Assembly (NCBI GenBank): GCA_029560585.1
Contig: JAKQKQ010000068.1
Coordinates: 39,661-103,660, forward strand
From: Verrucomicrobiota bacterium
GTDB lineage: Bacteria; Verrucomicrobiota; Verrucomicrobiia; JADLBR01
Direction of reading: 5' to 3'
DNA length: 64,000 nt
The notes beneath the pieces were generated by a model. The model ran no database searches. It saw nothing but the letters and a program-made list of their open reading frames with translations, and was not told where the DNA came from. The translations under genes were made by a program, and so were the position numbers. Every line of letters starts with the position of its first letter. The stretch's first letter is position 1. Below are positions 1 to 8,548 of the stretch, piece after piece.

Positions 1-896
1 TGGTCGCCCCCGCCATCGGCCCACTCGAAGAACCTCAGCCTCACCCGCGTGTTCGCCTGCGCGGCCCGCATCCACGCGCTCAGCGTATACCGTTGGCACG
101 CGCGCACCGAAAAAGGTCGGCATTCGATGCCCGGCGAAGCAATGCGCGGCCTCATCGTTGACGCGATCGGCCGATTGACTGGCAATGTGATGCTGGGCAG
201 ATCGACGGTGCCCAGCCGCGCGCAGCATCGGCCCGAATGCGCCCCCGTCTCCTCGACGGCAAACCCGCCGGTCGGAGTCCATCCCTCCGGCCCCGCCTCA
301 AATCCGCTGTTGTAGATTCGGTTCCCCTTCTCGGGGGGCATCTCCGACACCGGAATCTCCTCGCGGATACCATCCAGCAAAACGATGTCATCCAAAAGCA
401 GCGTGCCGGTTCCCGCAAACATCAGGTAGATGCCACAGTGCGGATCGCCGTCACTGGCCTCGCCGCACAAGAGGTAGGGCCGCCACTCGTTCTTGACCAG
501 CGCGTGGCGCTTCAAGTAGCCGGTGTAGGGCTCCCCGTGCTTTCGGATTCCAATGTACACGGGCGACTCCACGTCGCCCTTCATCCAGAGCCTCACCGTG
601 AAGGACTTGCCCTTTTCCACGGCCACATCGGCACTGTGAATCTGTACGCCGCCCGTGATGAACCGGGTGCACGTCACACGCTGCGCGGCCCTGCCCCCGT
701 GAAAGTCGCGCGTTTCCTCCGCGAACACGACATCATTGGACCCGTAGCAGTTCTTCACCCAACCTGCCGCCAGTCCCCCGACAAACGGCCCCTCCATGTC
801 GCCGACGAAGGCCGGCTGCCCATCGCCGGCCGCAACGCCCCCTCCTGGGAACGCGGCGGCCAGAGTCAGCATTGCCAGCGATTGCCAGAGCCTCAT
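1..896 (-). CDS. Exported carbohydrate-binding-like protein, partial at window edge
   Basis: About 298 residues are visible and the C-terminal part lies beyond base 1. The N-terminus (MRLWQSLAMLTLAAAF...) looks like a signal peptide. Two similar beta-sandwich-like units follow, each with the pattern of CBM4/9-type modules: a 'GDMEGPF...GW' opening with 'FTVRLWMKGD' near residue 90, then 'NSGFEAGPEGWTP' near residue 200 with 'RYTLSAWMRAA' after it. Such modules usually sit N-terminal to a glycoside hydrolase in planctomycete and verrucomicrobial proteins, so a catalytic domain may lie outside the window; that part is inference. The start lies 3 bases after the DUF4838 stop, which suggests co-translation. 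The ribosome binding site is weak. This is the last visible gene of the 1-8356 run. Confidence 0.6.
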   Translation of the reverse strand, partial: MRLWQSLAMLTLAAAFPGGGVAAGDGQPAFVGDMEGPFVGGLAAGWVKNCYGSNDVVFAEETRDFHGGRAAQRVTCTRFITGGVQIHSADVAVEKGKSFTVRLWMKGDVESPVYIGIRKHGEPYTGYLKRHALVKNEWRPYLLCGEASDGDPHCGIYLMFAGTGTLLLDDIVLLDGIREEIPVSEMPPEKGNRIYNSGFEAGPEGWTPTGGFAVEETGAHSGRCCARLGTVDLPSITLPVNRPIASTMRPRIASPGIECRPFSVRACQRYTLSAWMRAAQANTRVRLRFFEWADGGGD

Positions 897-899
897 GCG

Positions 900-2795
900 T
901 CACTCGATGCCCAGATCGGCCGCCAGTTTCGCGCGGTACTCCGCCTTGTCGAAATCCTTCCACTCGCGCAACCGCGTGAGTGCGCTCCCTGCCATGTTGC
1001 GCATGAACAGAGCAAACCGTTCCCTGCCCAAAGTCACGAGCGCCCGCTGCTCCGGGGTCCGGTCCTTCTCCGGCACCTTCATCAGAGCCCGGGCCATCTC
1101 GGCGATCGCGTAATCCACGCTCATGCGCGAGCGGCGCACGCGGTCTAGCACCAGCGCGGTGTCCCGGACGGAAGCCTCTGCCTCCTCCCAGAGGTCATTC
1201 GCCGCGGTCAATAGCTCCGGCGTCAGGTGCGGATGCGTTGGCGGCACATAGATCCCCACATGAATCGCGCGTCTCTCGACGTGGTCGTGGATCAGGTCGA
1301 TGTAGCGGCGCATCGCCACGGCGGCAGCACCATAGTACGCATCCAGGAATTCGCCCATCGCGCGATCCTCGTCGTATTCGGGATCCCAGAGATACTTGGC
1401 AATCAGGTAGGCTTTCAGCGCCACCAGCTCGCTGTCTGGGGTGTCGTAGGTGCCCTGCTCGAAAACGCCGCTGGCGTGGCTCGCCGCGAAGAGGCGGACG
1501 TTGTCATCCAGGAGCCGCTTGTTGGGCATCGGCAAGAGATAATGGGAGTAGTTGGTCGTATAGTCCCAGATCCAAAGCCGGTCGCACACCTTGGCCCACG
1601 CCCGCAAATCCTTGACGAAGGCATCGTTCCGCCCATTGCAACCGCTCGCCAGCGGGTGCGCGAAGCAGCATTCGATGTCGCACAGCCGGATGACAACGTT
1701 GCGCCGCGGGCGCATCGATGCGGGGGGCGTCCGGCCCCATTGATACGCCAACGTTTCCACGATCTTGTCCGGAAACTCCTTCTCCACGGTTTCCGCCACG
1801 CGATTGACCAGATACAAGATCGGCGCCATCTGCGTCCCTTCTGACTTGGCGAGCGCCGAACAGCGATCGCACTGGCAGTGTTTCCTGTTGTCATTTTGGC
1901 TCAGCGAAAAAACGGTCGCCTCCGGCTGTTCCCGCATGCCAGTCAGAATTCCCGCGGTGCAAATGCGGATGACGTCTTCGTTGGTGCAGCAGACTTGCTC
2001 CGGATCGCGCTTGCCCTCCCACAGCGCGAAGTACTCCGGATGTTCGGCGAAGTGCTGCACTGCGGGTATTATCTTTTCGATGGTGTGCACGAAGAAACCG
2101 AATCCGAACCGGATGCTCCCGCCATGCCGTGCCCCCAGCTCGGGCACGGGTGGCCGAATCCCCTGCCGCTCAAGAAGGCGCCCGCGGCCACCGGCTCCAT
2201 TCAGGCGATTCCGGGCCATCCAATTGCCGTCATAGCTTTCCCACGTGTACGTCTCGCGATACTCGAACACCGGAATGCGGCGCTCGTCCAACTGCGGCAG
2301 CTCGAGCCGGTCCATTCTTGGTATCCGGTCAACTTCTGGCGTGAACCACCGGCAACCCAGATGCTCCTCGAGAAGCCCGTAGACCCCATAAAGCGTGCCG
2401 CGCGGCTCCCCGCCAGCGATCACCAGATGCGGGCCTACGGTGCGCATTACGTAGCCCTCGGTGCCGAGCGCCTCAAAATCCACCTTGATACCCAACGGGT
2501 CCAGCCGCTTCGATCGGCCCACCAAGATTTCATGCGGCGCCGCACCTTCCGTGTCCGCGACAATCGGGAGCCGTGCGCCGGTCATCCGCTCCAAGAAATG
2601 TTGGAGTTCCTCGGCCGCATAGCGGGTCGAAGGGCCTGCCGCCTGACCGATCACGATCCGATATGATGTCTGGCCCTCTGCCGCCAAGGGCGAGTCACGC
2701 CCATTTCGGTCGCGTTGCGCGAGAACCGCATCACAAAGGATCAGGCCCAAAAACATGGCGCTGAATCCTCGACACATCATGAAGGGCTTTCGCAT
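900..2795 (-). CDS. DUF4838 / alpha-glucuronidase-like N-domain protein
   Basis: 631 residues, beginning with a signal peptide (MRKPFMMCRGFSAMFLGLILC...). I chose this start because AAGGAG lies 9 bases upstream; an open frame continues further upstream, but without a ribosome binding site and with low-complexity sequence. Residues about 40-170 resemble the GH67 N-terminal domain (YAAEELQHFLERMTG, then GTLYGVYGLLEEHLGCRWF). The rest matches the DUF4838 type with its Cys-rich segment (CQCDRCSAL). These proteins are common in polysaccharide-degradation loci of Verrucomicrobia, Planctomycetes and Bacteroidetes, and the enzymatic activity of most is unknown. It follows the double-SIS gene by 41 bases on the same strand, so an operon is likely. 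An extracellular or periplasmic glycan-acting role is inferred from the signal peptide and context. Confidence 0.8.
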   Translation of the reverse strand: MRKPFMMCRGFSAMFLGLILCDAVLAQRDRNGRDSPLAAEGQTSYRIVIGQAAGPSTRYAAEELQHFLERMTGARLPIVADTEGAAPHEILVGRSKRLDPLGIKVDFEALGTEGYVMRTVGPHLVIAGGEPRGTLYGVYGLLEEHLGCRWFTPEVDRIPRMDRLELPQLDERRIPVFEYRETYTWESYDGNWMARNRLNGAGGRGRLLERQGIRPPVPELGARHGGSIRFGFGFFVHTIEKIIPAVQHFAEHPEYFALWEGKRDPEQVCCTNEDVIRICTAGILTGMREQPEATVFSLSQNDNRKHCQCDRCSALAKSEGTQMAPILYLVNRVAETVEKEFPDKIVETLAYQWGRTPPASMRPRRNVVIRLCDIECCFAHPLASGCNGRNDAFVKDLRAWAKVCDRLWIWDYTTNYSHYLLPMPNKRLLDDNVRLFAASHASGVFEQGTYDTPDSELVALKAYLIAKYLWDPEYDEDRAMGEFLDAYYGAAAVAMRRYIDLIHDHVERRAIHVGIYVPPTHPHLTPELLTAANDLWEEAEASVRDTALVLDRVRRSRMSVDYAIAEMARALMKVPEKDRTPEQRALVTLGRERFALFMRNMAGSALTRLREWKDFDKAEYRAKLAADLGIE

Positions 2796-2836
2796 ATCAG
2801 GACACTCCTTCTCGCCTCGTTCGATCCACAGCTCCC

Positions 2837-4642
2837 TCAGGCGCTCGCCTTCACCTTCCGTCTCCCGAGGCGCGCCAGGGTCGCCGCGACCGGCGAAAGG
2901 CGATCCTCTCCCGATACCGGCACCCGCGCCAATTCCGCCCGCGTCCGATATAACTCGATGCATGCCTCCGCATAACTCAACCCCGCGAGTTCTGCCACAA
3001 GACGCGTGCCCCGATCAATCAGCTTCTTGTTGGTCGTTTCCACATGCGCCATCCAGTTGCTCACGACTCGGCCCAGCCGCGCCGCCGTCGCGGTCGATAT
3101 TGTGTTCAACACGAGTTTGATGGCCAGATGATCCCACAGCCGGATCGATGACCACGGCAATCTGCACCCCACATGGCGCACGATTCCGCCATGCCCCGCG
3201 ATGGGCGCCACGGGGCCAACTGCCAGCACGCCGTGCGCCGGGAATCTTGCTGCACACGCCGCGAACGCATTCCCCAGGACGGCGTCAGGGCCGCAACCTG
3301 CCGCCTCCGCCCCGACGAGCACCAGCCCCGCGCTGTCACCGGGCGCTGAATAGCGCGACGGATCGTCTTCGTTTCCTACCAGGAATTTGAACAGCTCTCC
3401 CGGATGCAATGGCGGCGGATTCCGCCAGATCGCCTCGGCTGCCCCCAGCCTCTGGTAAGTCGCCCCGTCCCAACCCAGACAGCGCGGCTCGCGACCCAGC
3501 ATCCGGTGCCAAGTCTCTGCCGTGGAGCACAGTGGGTTCTTCACGAAAGCCACCGGTCGGAGCGAGCGCCCGTCGTCGCACTTCCGGAACGGCGGGAACG
3601 AGAAGGTCGGGGCGCGCTCTGTTGTATCCGTGAAAACGTCGAGCAGGTATTCGCTTCCGAAATACGTCATCGCGCTCTTGTTGCGGAGGAGCGACTCCTC
3701 CATCTCCACCCACGCCGCCATCGCATCCACGGAGCGCGGCGCAGCCAGATCACCCAGCAACGACGAGAAGTGGGTCGCGTACTCCTCCGCGGATGTCTCC
3801 CTCCCCAAATCCAGCCGGTCACGGGCATGGGCGGGCAGCGCCGTCCTCAGGTGCCGCCAGAGCGCCATCTCCACCGCCCCGCCAATCACCAGCAATTCCA
3901 TGGTGGTCGCCTGCATCCGTGTCGAACCCGCCACCGCCATCGGGCCCGAGGAAAGGTCCAGTTTGACGATGTGCGGCTCGTCGATCACTCGCCGCGATCG
4001 CTCCACGTGTGCGGCCAGCACCTCGGGCGGGTTGTTGCACGCAAAGAACACTTCCGCCCCGGACTCCAGCGCCTGCCAGACCGTGCCGATCACCGAAGAA
4101 GTCTCGCCGCCCTCCGTGATCGCCACCAGCACATCACCACGCCCGAGTCCCGCTTCCGCCGCCTGCTGTCGGCCAAAAGACACATAGTCCTCAAAAGATT
4201 CCAACGAGCGCACCAGCGCGTAGTCGCCCCCAGTCATGATGCTCACGACCGCATCCTCGGCCCGCAAGGCGACGTTCGCTTCAGGCGTATCGCCAAGCCT
4301 CGCCCTCGCATCCCGCCAAAATGTCCGATGGGCCGCCTCCAACAAGATGCTCAACCGTCCCGTTGCTCCGCACCCGCTGAAGCAGATCCGGCCGCTTCGC
4401 TCAAGCGCGCCACTCAGGGCATCGACCAAGCGCCGAAATTCTGGGGAACCAAACACGCGACGCGCCGCCACAACAACGTCATCATCGACGGCCTGGAGCA
4501 TCCCGATGCCGGCGCGCGTATCCTGTGCGACCAGCTCGCCAAACCCCCGGCTCTTGGGGTGCGGTTGTTCGGTCGGGAGCATTCCGAGATGGAACTCCCT
4601 CTCAAAGTTGACGAAATGCTCGGCCTCGCCTCTCGCATCCAT
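2837..4642 (-). CDS. Double-SIS protein, MurQ/GKRP-like (putative N-acetylmuramate-6-P etherase family)
   Basis: 601 residues, about twice the length of MurQ (about 300) and close to glucokinase regulatory protein (about 625). The first SIS domain (about residues 85-260) has the family features: SGCGATGRLS at 89-98, the GGDYALVRSLESFED segment at 138-152, and the GSTRMQATTMELL motif. A PTEQPHPKS element at 23-31 matches the 'TEQRNPNS' opening of etherases. The second half carries a diverged SIS-like region and a C-terminal 'ETTNKKLIDRGTRLV' like the MurQ tail. The etherase segment DASE after GxSGRLxVL reads LLEAAHR here, so one catalytic acid may be missing. I started at 4642 because GGGAG lies 5 bases upstream; an ATG at 4654 is possible. 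Either an etherase acting on a MurNAc-like sugar phosphate or a sugar-phosphate-sensing regulator fits. Confidence 0.75.
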   Translation of the reverse strand: MDARGEAEHFVNFEREFHLGMLPTEQPHPKSRGFGELVAQDTRAGIGMLQAVDDDVVVAARRVFGSPEFRRLVDALSGALERSGRICFSGCGATGRLSILLEAAHRTFWRDARARLGDTPEANVALRAEDAVVSIMTGGDYALVRSLESFEDYVSFGRQQAAEAGLGRGDVLVAITEGGETSSVIGTVWQALESGAEVFFACNNPPEVLAAHVERSRRVIDEPHIVKLDLSSGPMAVAGSTRMQATTMELLVIGGAVEMALWRHLRTALPAHARDRLDLGRETSAEEYATHFSSLLGDLAAPRSVDAMAAWVEMEESLLRNKSAMTYFGSEYLLDVFTDTTERAPTFSFPPFRKCDDGRSLRPVAFVKNPLCSTAETWHRMLGREPRCLGWDGATYQRLGAAEAIWRNPPPLHPGELFKFLVGNEDDPSRYSAPGDSAGLVLVGAEAAGCGPDAVLGNAFAACAARFPAHGVLAVGPVAPIAGHGGIVRHVGCRLPWSSIRLWDHLAIKLVLNTISTATAARLGRVVSNWMAHVETTNKKLIDRGTRLVAELAGLSYAEACIELYRTRAELARVPVSGEDRLSPVAATLARLGRRKVKASA

Positions 4643-4685
4643 GCCTGCTCCCATTATCCAGTTAACTCGGACCCGTAATCTCCCG

Positions 4686-6047
4686 TCACTCCACCAATCG
4701 GTCCCGTCGAAAGAATGCGACTCGTGCCATCGCGACCGCCGCGGCGCCAACGCAATAGGCAAGTGACAGACCGGCAAAACCGTAGGAGAGCCCATGGCGT
4801 TCGCCGAACCACTGCCGGCACTGCCCCATCAACCACGGCGATGTCGAACCGACGAGAAAGGCCATCATGACCATGATGGCCACCGCGGACGCACGGTGCC
4901 GCCGCCCGATCACGTCGAACAGAGCCGCGTGCGTGTTGGATTCGTACAGGCCCCGGAACCAGCCAAACAGCGCCAAGCCGATGCAGGCGACCGTCAGATC
5001 CGGCGCCAGCGCCATCAGGATGATCGACGGTGCCCCAAGCGCCATCGCGAAGGCCTGGAGCTCCAGTCGCATCGTCGGCCGCCGGACCACCAGCCAATCG
5101 GAGAGCGGCCCACCGATGCTGATGCCGACGAGTGCTGGCAAATGATGCCAAAACATCGAATACCCACCCGCCAGGGCCAGGGAAAGGTCCGCCTGTTTCT
5201 CGCGCAGAAACTCGGGTGCCCACACGATGAATGCGTTGTTCACGAAAACGATGGCGGTCAAACCAACCGTCAACATCAATGCGGTCGGAATCCGAAATAT
5301 GATGCCCATCGCTTCCATCAAACCTCGGACCCCGGACTTCTCTGCCGCGTCATCCGGCAGAGGGTCGGGCGGATCCTTGAGACGGAAGATGAAAACAAGC
5401 CCCAGCGCGATGCCGCAGCCTCCAAAGGCGAAAAATGCCGAGCGCCAGCCCCATCGCTCCGCTATCCAACCTCCGAGGAATCCGCTCGTCATCACGCCGA
5501 GATAGAGCGCCGCTTGATGCATCGACAGCGCCAGGGCCCGCGTGCGCCGGTGAAACTTCGCCATCAGCGGATAGGCCGCCGGAGCGTAAAACGCCTCACC
5601 GCCCGCCGTCGCGACACTGCGCAGGAGTATGAGACCCAGAATTCCCCCAACGCACCCGGTGAACAGCGTCGCCGCACTCCAGAAAATCAGGCAACACGTG
5701 ATGACCACGTTCTTCTTCACCCGGTCACCCAGGAAACCCGCAAATGGCATCATCAGCGCCAGGGTCAAAAACAGGATCGACCCAACCAGTCCCAGTTGCG
5801 CGTCCGTCAGACCGAGGTCGCTCCGGATACCCGAGATGACCACGCCATAGATGGCCCGATCACCCTGATGGAAGAAGAACGCGAGGCAGAGCAACAGGAG
5901 CAGTTCCCACTTATAGTATCGATGGAGGGGTCCGCCGGGTGTGCGCACCCCCTCGGCGATGGCGGCTTCGCGCGCCGCTGCAATGGCATGCTTCGTCTGA
6001 GCGCCCCCAGGCGTGCCTTCGGATCGGCAACCGGGCCGGGTGGTCAT
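4686..6047 (-). CDS. MFS transporter (sugar or sugar-acid type)
   Basis: 453 residues with about 12 predicted membrane spans starting near residue 47 (WELLLLLCLAFFF). It has the major-facilitator loop 2-3 motif (GFLGDRVKKN) and the 'SATAGGEAFYAPAAYPLMAKF'-type segment seen in hexuronate, sialate and organic-anion symporters of the ACS-like families. The N-terminal 45 residues are a soluble extension. Its ATG overlaps the stop of the DUF6259-type gene (ATGA), so translation is coupled; the double-SIS gene follows after 43 bases. It probably imports the sugar released by the exported proteins of the locus. The substrate is not readable from sequence alone. Confidence 0.85.
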   Translation of the reverse strand: MTTRPGCRSEGTPGGAQTKHAIAAAREAAIAEGVRTPGGPLHRYYKWELLLLLCLAFFFHQGDRAIYGVVISGIRSDLGLTDAQLGLVGSILFLTLALMMPFAGFLGDRVKKNVVITCCLIFWSAATLFTGCVGGILGLILLRSVATAGGEAFYAPAAYPLMAKFHRRTRALALSMHQAALYLGVMTSGFLGGWIAERWGWRSAFFAFGGCGIALGLVFIFRLKDPPDPLPDDAAEKSGVRGLMEAMGIIFRIPTALMLTVGLTAIVFVNNAFIVWAPEFLREKQADLSLALAGGYSMFWHHLPALVGISIGGPLSDWLVVRRPTMRLELQAFAMALGAPSIILMALAPDLTVACIGLALFGWFRGLYESNTHAALFDVIGRRHRASAVAIMVMMAFLVGSTSPWLMGQCRQWFGERHGLSYGFAGLSLAYCVGAAAVAMARVAFFRRDRLVE

Positions 6048-8356
6048 GGCGCGGGTGATCCGGTTGTGTCCGCGCGGCAGAACTCCAGCACACAGATCCC
6101 GCGCGGCGGCAATTCTACGCGCAAGATTGGGTCTTTGATATCCAGGGCGCCGAGACGACGGCGCCCGGATTCATCGATCCGATACGTCGCACAACCATCC
6201 GCAAGTCCATAGGCGCTCGCGTCGATCGGCAACCGGAGGCCGAGCCTCTCGTCGTGGACGCTGGCCAGCGCGATGCCCACGTCGCCCTCTGGTGACCGCC
6301 ACGCTCCCGCCAACGCTACGGGATACGTCCGTTTCGAAGCCTTCAGAGGCGTGTAGGTTCCGATTTTGGCAACATCAATTTCCACCCGCGGCACATCGAG
6401 CGGAGGCGGCCGCAACCATGTGCCATGCTGCAGGTACTTGAGCGACCTCATGCGTGTACGGACCAGCCGGGTCACGAAGTCCATTTCCTCGGGACACTCC
6501 TGCAAATGCGAGGGAAGGAAGTTCGCCAGCATCGGCTGCATCCCCCATGCGAACGTCCTGGCCTGTTCCAGGCAGAACTGCTTTGCGAACCTCCGATCGA
6601 GCAGCGTCAGACGCCCCGGCGGGGCCAATTCCTGCGGCCATTTTTCATCATAGGGGGGATGGGCGAGCCCGGCCATGTTGCCAAAGACCACCGTGCTAGG
6701 ATGGTACACGGCCTGAAAGAATGGAATAGGCTCCCACTCCGGGCTGGAGCCGATGCGGTCATGGCTCACGCTCAGGGCCAATGTCAGATCGAGATTCCCG
6801 ATCCAGGGTTCGCCGCAAAATTCGCCCCCAAGAGCAACGGGACCCCGCGGCGAACTCCGATCCCGGATCTCGCCGGTGAGCATCGCCAGACCGTCGGTCC
6901 AATATCGGCCCGGCCCCAGGATGTGGCCGTGGCGGGGGTCATAGCAATTGGCCAGCACGCCCGCCTGATCCATGTAAACCCCGTCGGCTTTCAGGTCACC
7001 AAGGACCTCCTCGGCGAGACCGGCATACTTGTCCCGCCAGAATCGGGTGCCAATGCACATTGGGGCGCAAGGTGCCTTCGTGAAGGTGTTGAAAACTTCC
7101 GTCACGATCCTGCCGTCCTTGTCCTTGACCGCGCTGGCCCCCGCGCCCTCCTCGGCCCAGCTCACGGTGTTTGTGCCCCACAGACGCTGATTCATGTAGA
7201 GGATCGCACGAACGCCCCGCCCTTGCGCGCCCGCCAGCGCTGCCTTGAACACATCGGTGCCCTCGCGGGGCGGCAAGAACTCGGGAAAACCAGCATCGTA
7301 GGCGCAACCGTGCCACCAGTGCCACAACACGCTCACCGGGGTCCCAAGATGCTCACGCATCACCACCGCCGGATCCAGCACCTGCCCCGATCGCCCCCGG
7401 TTCCACAGCCACAGGCCCGTCTGCTGCAACCAATCGGGTGTGAGTTGCCGCCGGAGTCGCCCGCGTTCGGCAAAGGCCCTGGAGGAGGCGGATTCTCGAT
7501 AGATCTCTGCCGCGGTCGTCCAGTCGCCACGGAATGCGCCCAACACGACCTCGAATAGCAGTCGAAATTCCACCATCTCGGCAGCTTCCTGCTCGGGCTC
7601 ATGGAGGATCTCAAAGTGGATTCGGGCCTTCCCGTCGCCCCAGACTGCGAAATCCTTGCGGTGGCACCCAATGTCATCGCAGGCCGCGTAGAAACCGGGT
7701 CCATCCTCCCCATAATAGGCCAGGCACTGCATCGCCAATCCCCGCGGATAGCGCCACGAGAGACGAGCGCCCCTGTCGCCCTTGCCCCGCGCCAGTTTGC
7801 GCGGCTCACGGGTCATCATCCCCAGTTCCCTGGGGATGGCGAGGACCTCACCGGCTCTTTCCCGCAGGCTAGGCACCCGAGGGAATCGGACCTGACTCAG
7901 CCGAACTGTCTTCGGCTTTGATACCACCAGCTCCCACCGGCTCACCAGAGAGCCCTGCTGAGGGAACCGCACCACCACCTCCACGCGCAGCGGCTCCTGA
8001 CCAACGGCCCCCACCCTATTCCAAACCAACCGTAAACCGCTCCCGTTACCGGTCAGGCGCTCAATCGCCGGAGTTCCCGCGCGGCAAGCCGTCAGTTCCT
8101 GCGGCACCCCCCCATCGCAAATCGACAGTTGCCACAGGTCAAAAGGACTCTCGCAATCGGCAAGTTGATTGTAGCCATCAGAAAGCTCGACCAACTCCCG
8201 GAGCGTCCCCGTCGCAACGTCAAACCCAAGCTGCAACCTGCCATCCGACGCGCGAACAACCCCAGCCGGCGCGGCATCCATGCCCCTGAGGACCGTTGCC
8301 TCTTCCTCCCCAGCGATGACCCACGCCCAACAAAACACCAAAGCCCATCGCCACAT
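6044..8356 (-). CDS. DUF6259-type putative glycoside hydrolase, exported
   Basis: 770 residues. The start is fixed by GGAGGAG 5 bases upstream and a following signal peptide (MWRWALVFCWAWVIAG). Residues about 30-300 look like a beta-sandwich domain (a substrate-facing N-terminal domain as in GH-D-clan enzymes). Residues about 310-620 look like a TIM barrel, with WHWWHGCAYDAGF near 346, the segment 'ILYMNQRLW' near 385 and KADGVYMDQAG near 456. In that last motif Asp463 sits where alpha-galactosidase-like barrels carry the nucleophile. A beta-rich C-terminal domain ends the protein. I assign it to the DUF6259 group by this architecture, from memory and without a search. It is the first gene after the putative operator at 8478-8492 and its stop overlaps the transporter start. 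Confidence 0.65.
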   Translation of the reverse strand: MWRWALVFCWAWVIAGEEEATVLRGMDAAPAGVVRASDGRLQLGFDVATGTLRELVELSDGYNQLADCESPFDLWQLSICDGGVPQELTACRAGTPAIERLTGNGSGLRLVWNRVGAVGQEPLRVEVVVRFPQQGSLVSRWELVVSKPKTVRLSQVRFPRVPSLRERAGEVLAIPRELGMMTREPRKLARGKGDRGARLSWRYPRGLAMQCLAYYGEDGPGFYAACDDIGCHRKDFAVWGDGKARIHFEILHEPEQEAAEMVEFRLLFEVVLGAFRGDWTTAAEIYRESASSRAFAERGRLRRQLTPDWLQQTGLWLWNRGRSGQVLDPAVVMREHLGTPVSVLWHWWHGCAYDAGFPEFLPPREGTDVFKAALAGAQGRGVRAILYMNQRLWGTNTVSWAEEGAGASAVKDKDGRIVTEVFNTFTKAPCAPMCIGTRFWRDKYAGLAEEVLGDLKADGVYMDQAGVLANCYDPRHGHILGPGRYWTDGLAMLTGEIRDRSSPRGPVALGGEFCGEPWIGNLDLTLALSVSHDRIGSSPEWEPIPFFQAVYHPSTVVFGNMAGLAHPPYDEKWPQELAPPGRLTLLDRRFAKQFCLEQARTFAWGMQPMLANFLPSHLQECPEEMDFVTRLVRTRMRSLKYLQHGTWLRPPPLDVPRVEIDVAKIGTYTPLKASKRTYPVALAGAWRSPEGDVGIALASVHDERLGLRLPIDASAYGLADGCATYRIDESGRRRLGALDIKDPILRVELPPRGICVLEFCRADTTGSPAP

Positions 8357-8477
8357 GGTCTCCTCCGTTCCTGTCAAACGCCGCGCCTCTCGATCCCGAG
8401 GATCCAAATCAATCGATGCCTCGGGCAATCACGCCCCAATTATGATGGGCCGCACACCAGAAACAATGACCTATGAT

Positions 8478-8492
8478 GTCAAATTTATTGAC
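8478..8492. promoter_or_regulatory. Perfect inverted repeat, candidate operator of the carbohydrate locus
   Basis: GTCAA-ATTTA-TTGAC is a perfect 5+5 inverted repeat with a 5-base spacer. It lies in the 192-base AT-richer gap between the XylR-like regulator stop and the DUF6259-type start. On the minus strand its right arm forms part of TTGACA, a consensus -35 hexamer for the downstream run. Binding by the regulator encoded just upstream is inference. Confidence 0.35.
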
Positions 8493-8548
8493 TTTTTCGA
8501 TCACAGCGAGCCCAGCCGCCGCGGTCCCACCCTCTTCGGTGGCTCCAG

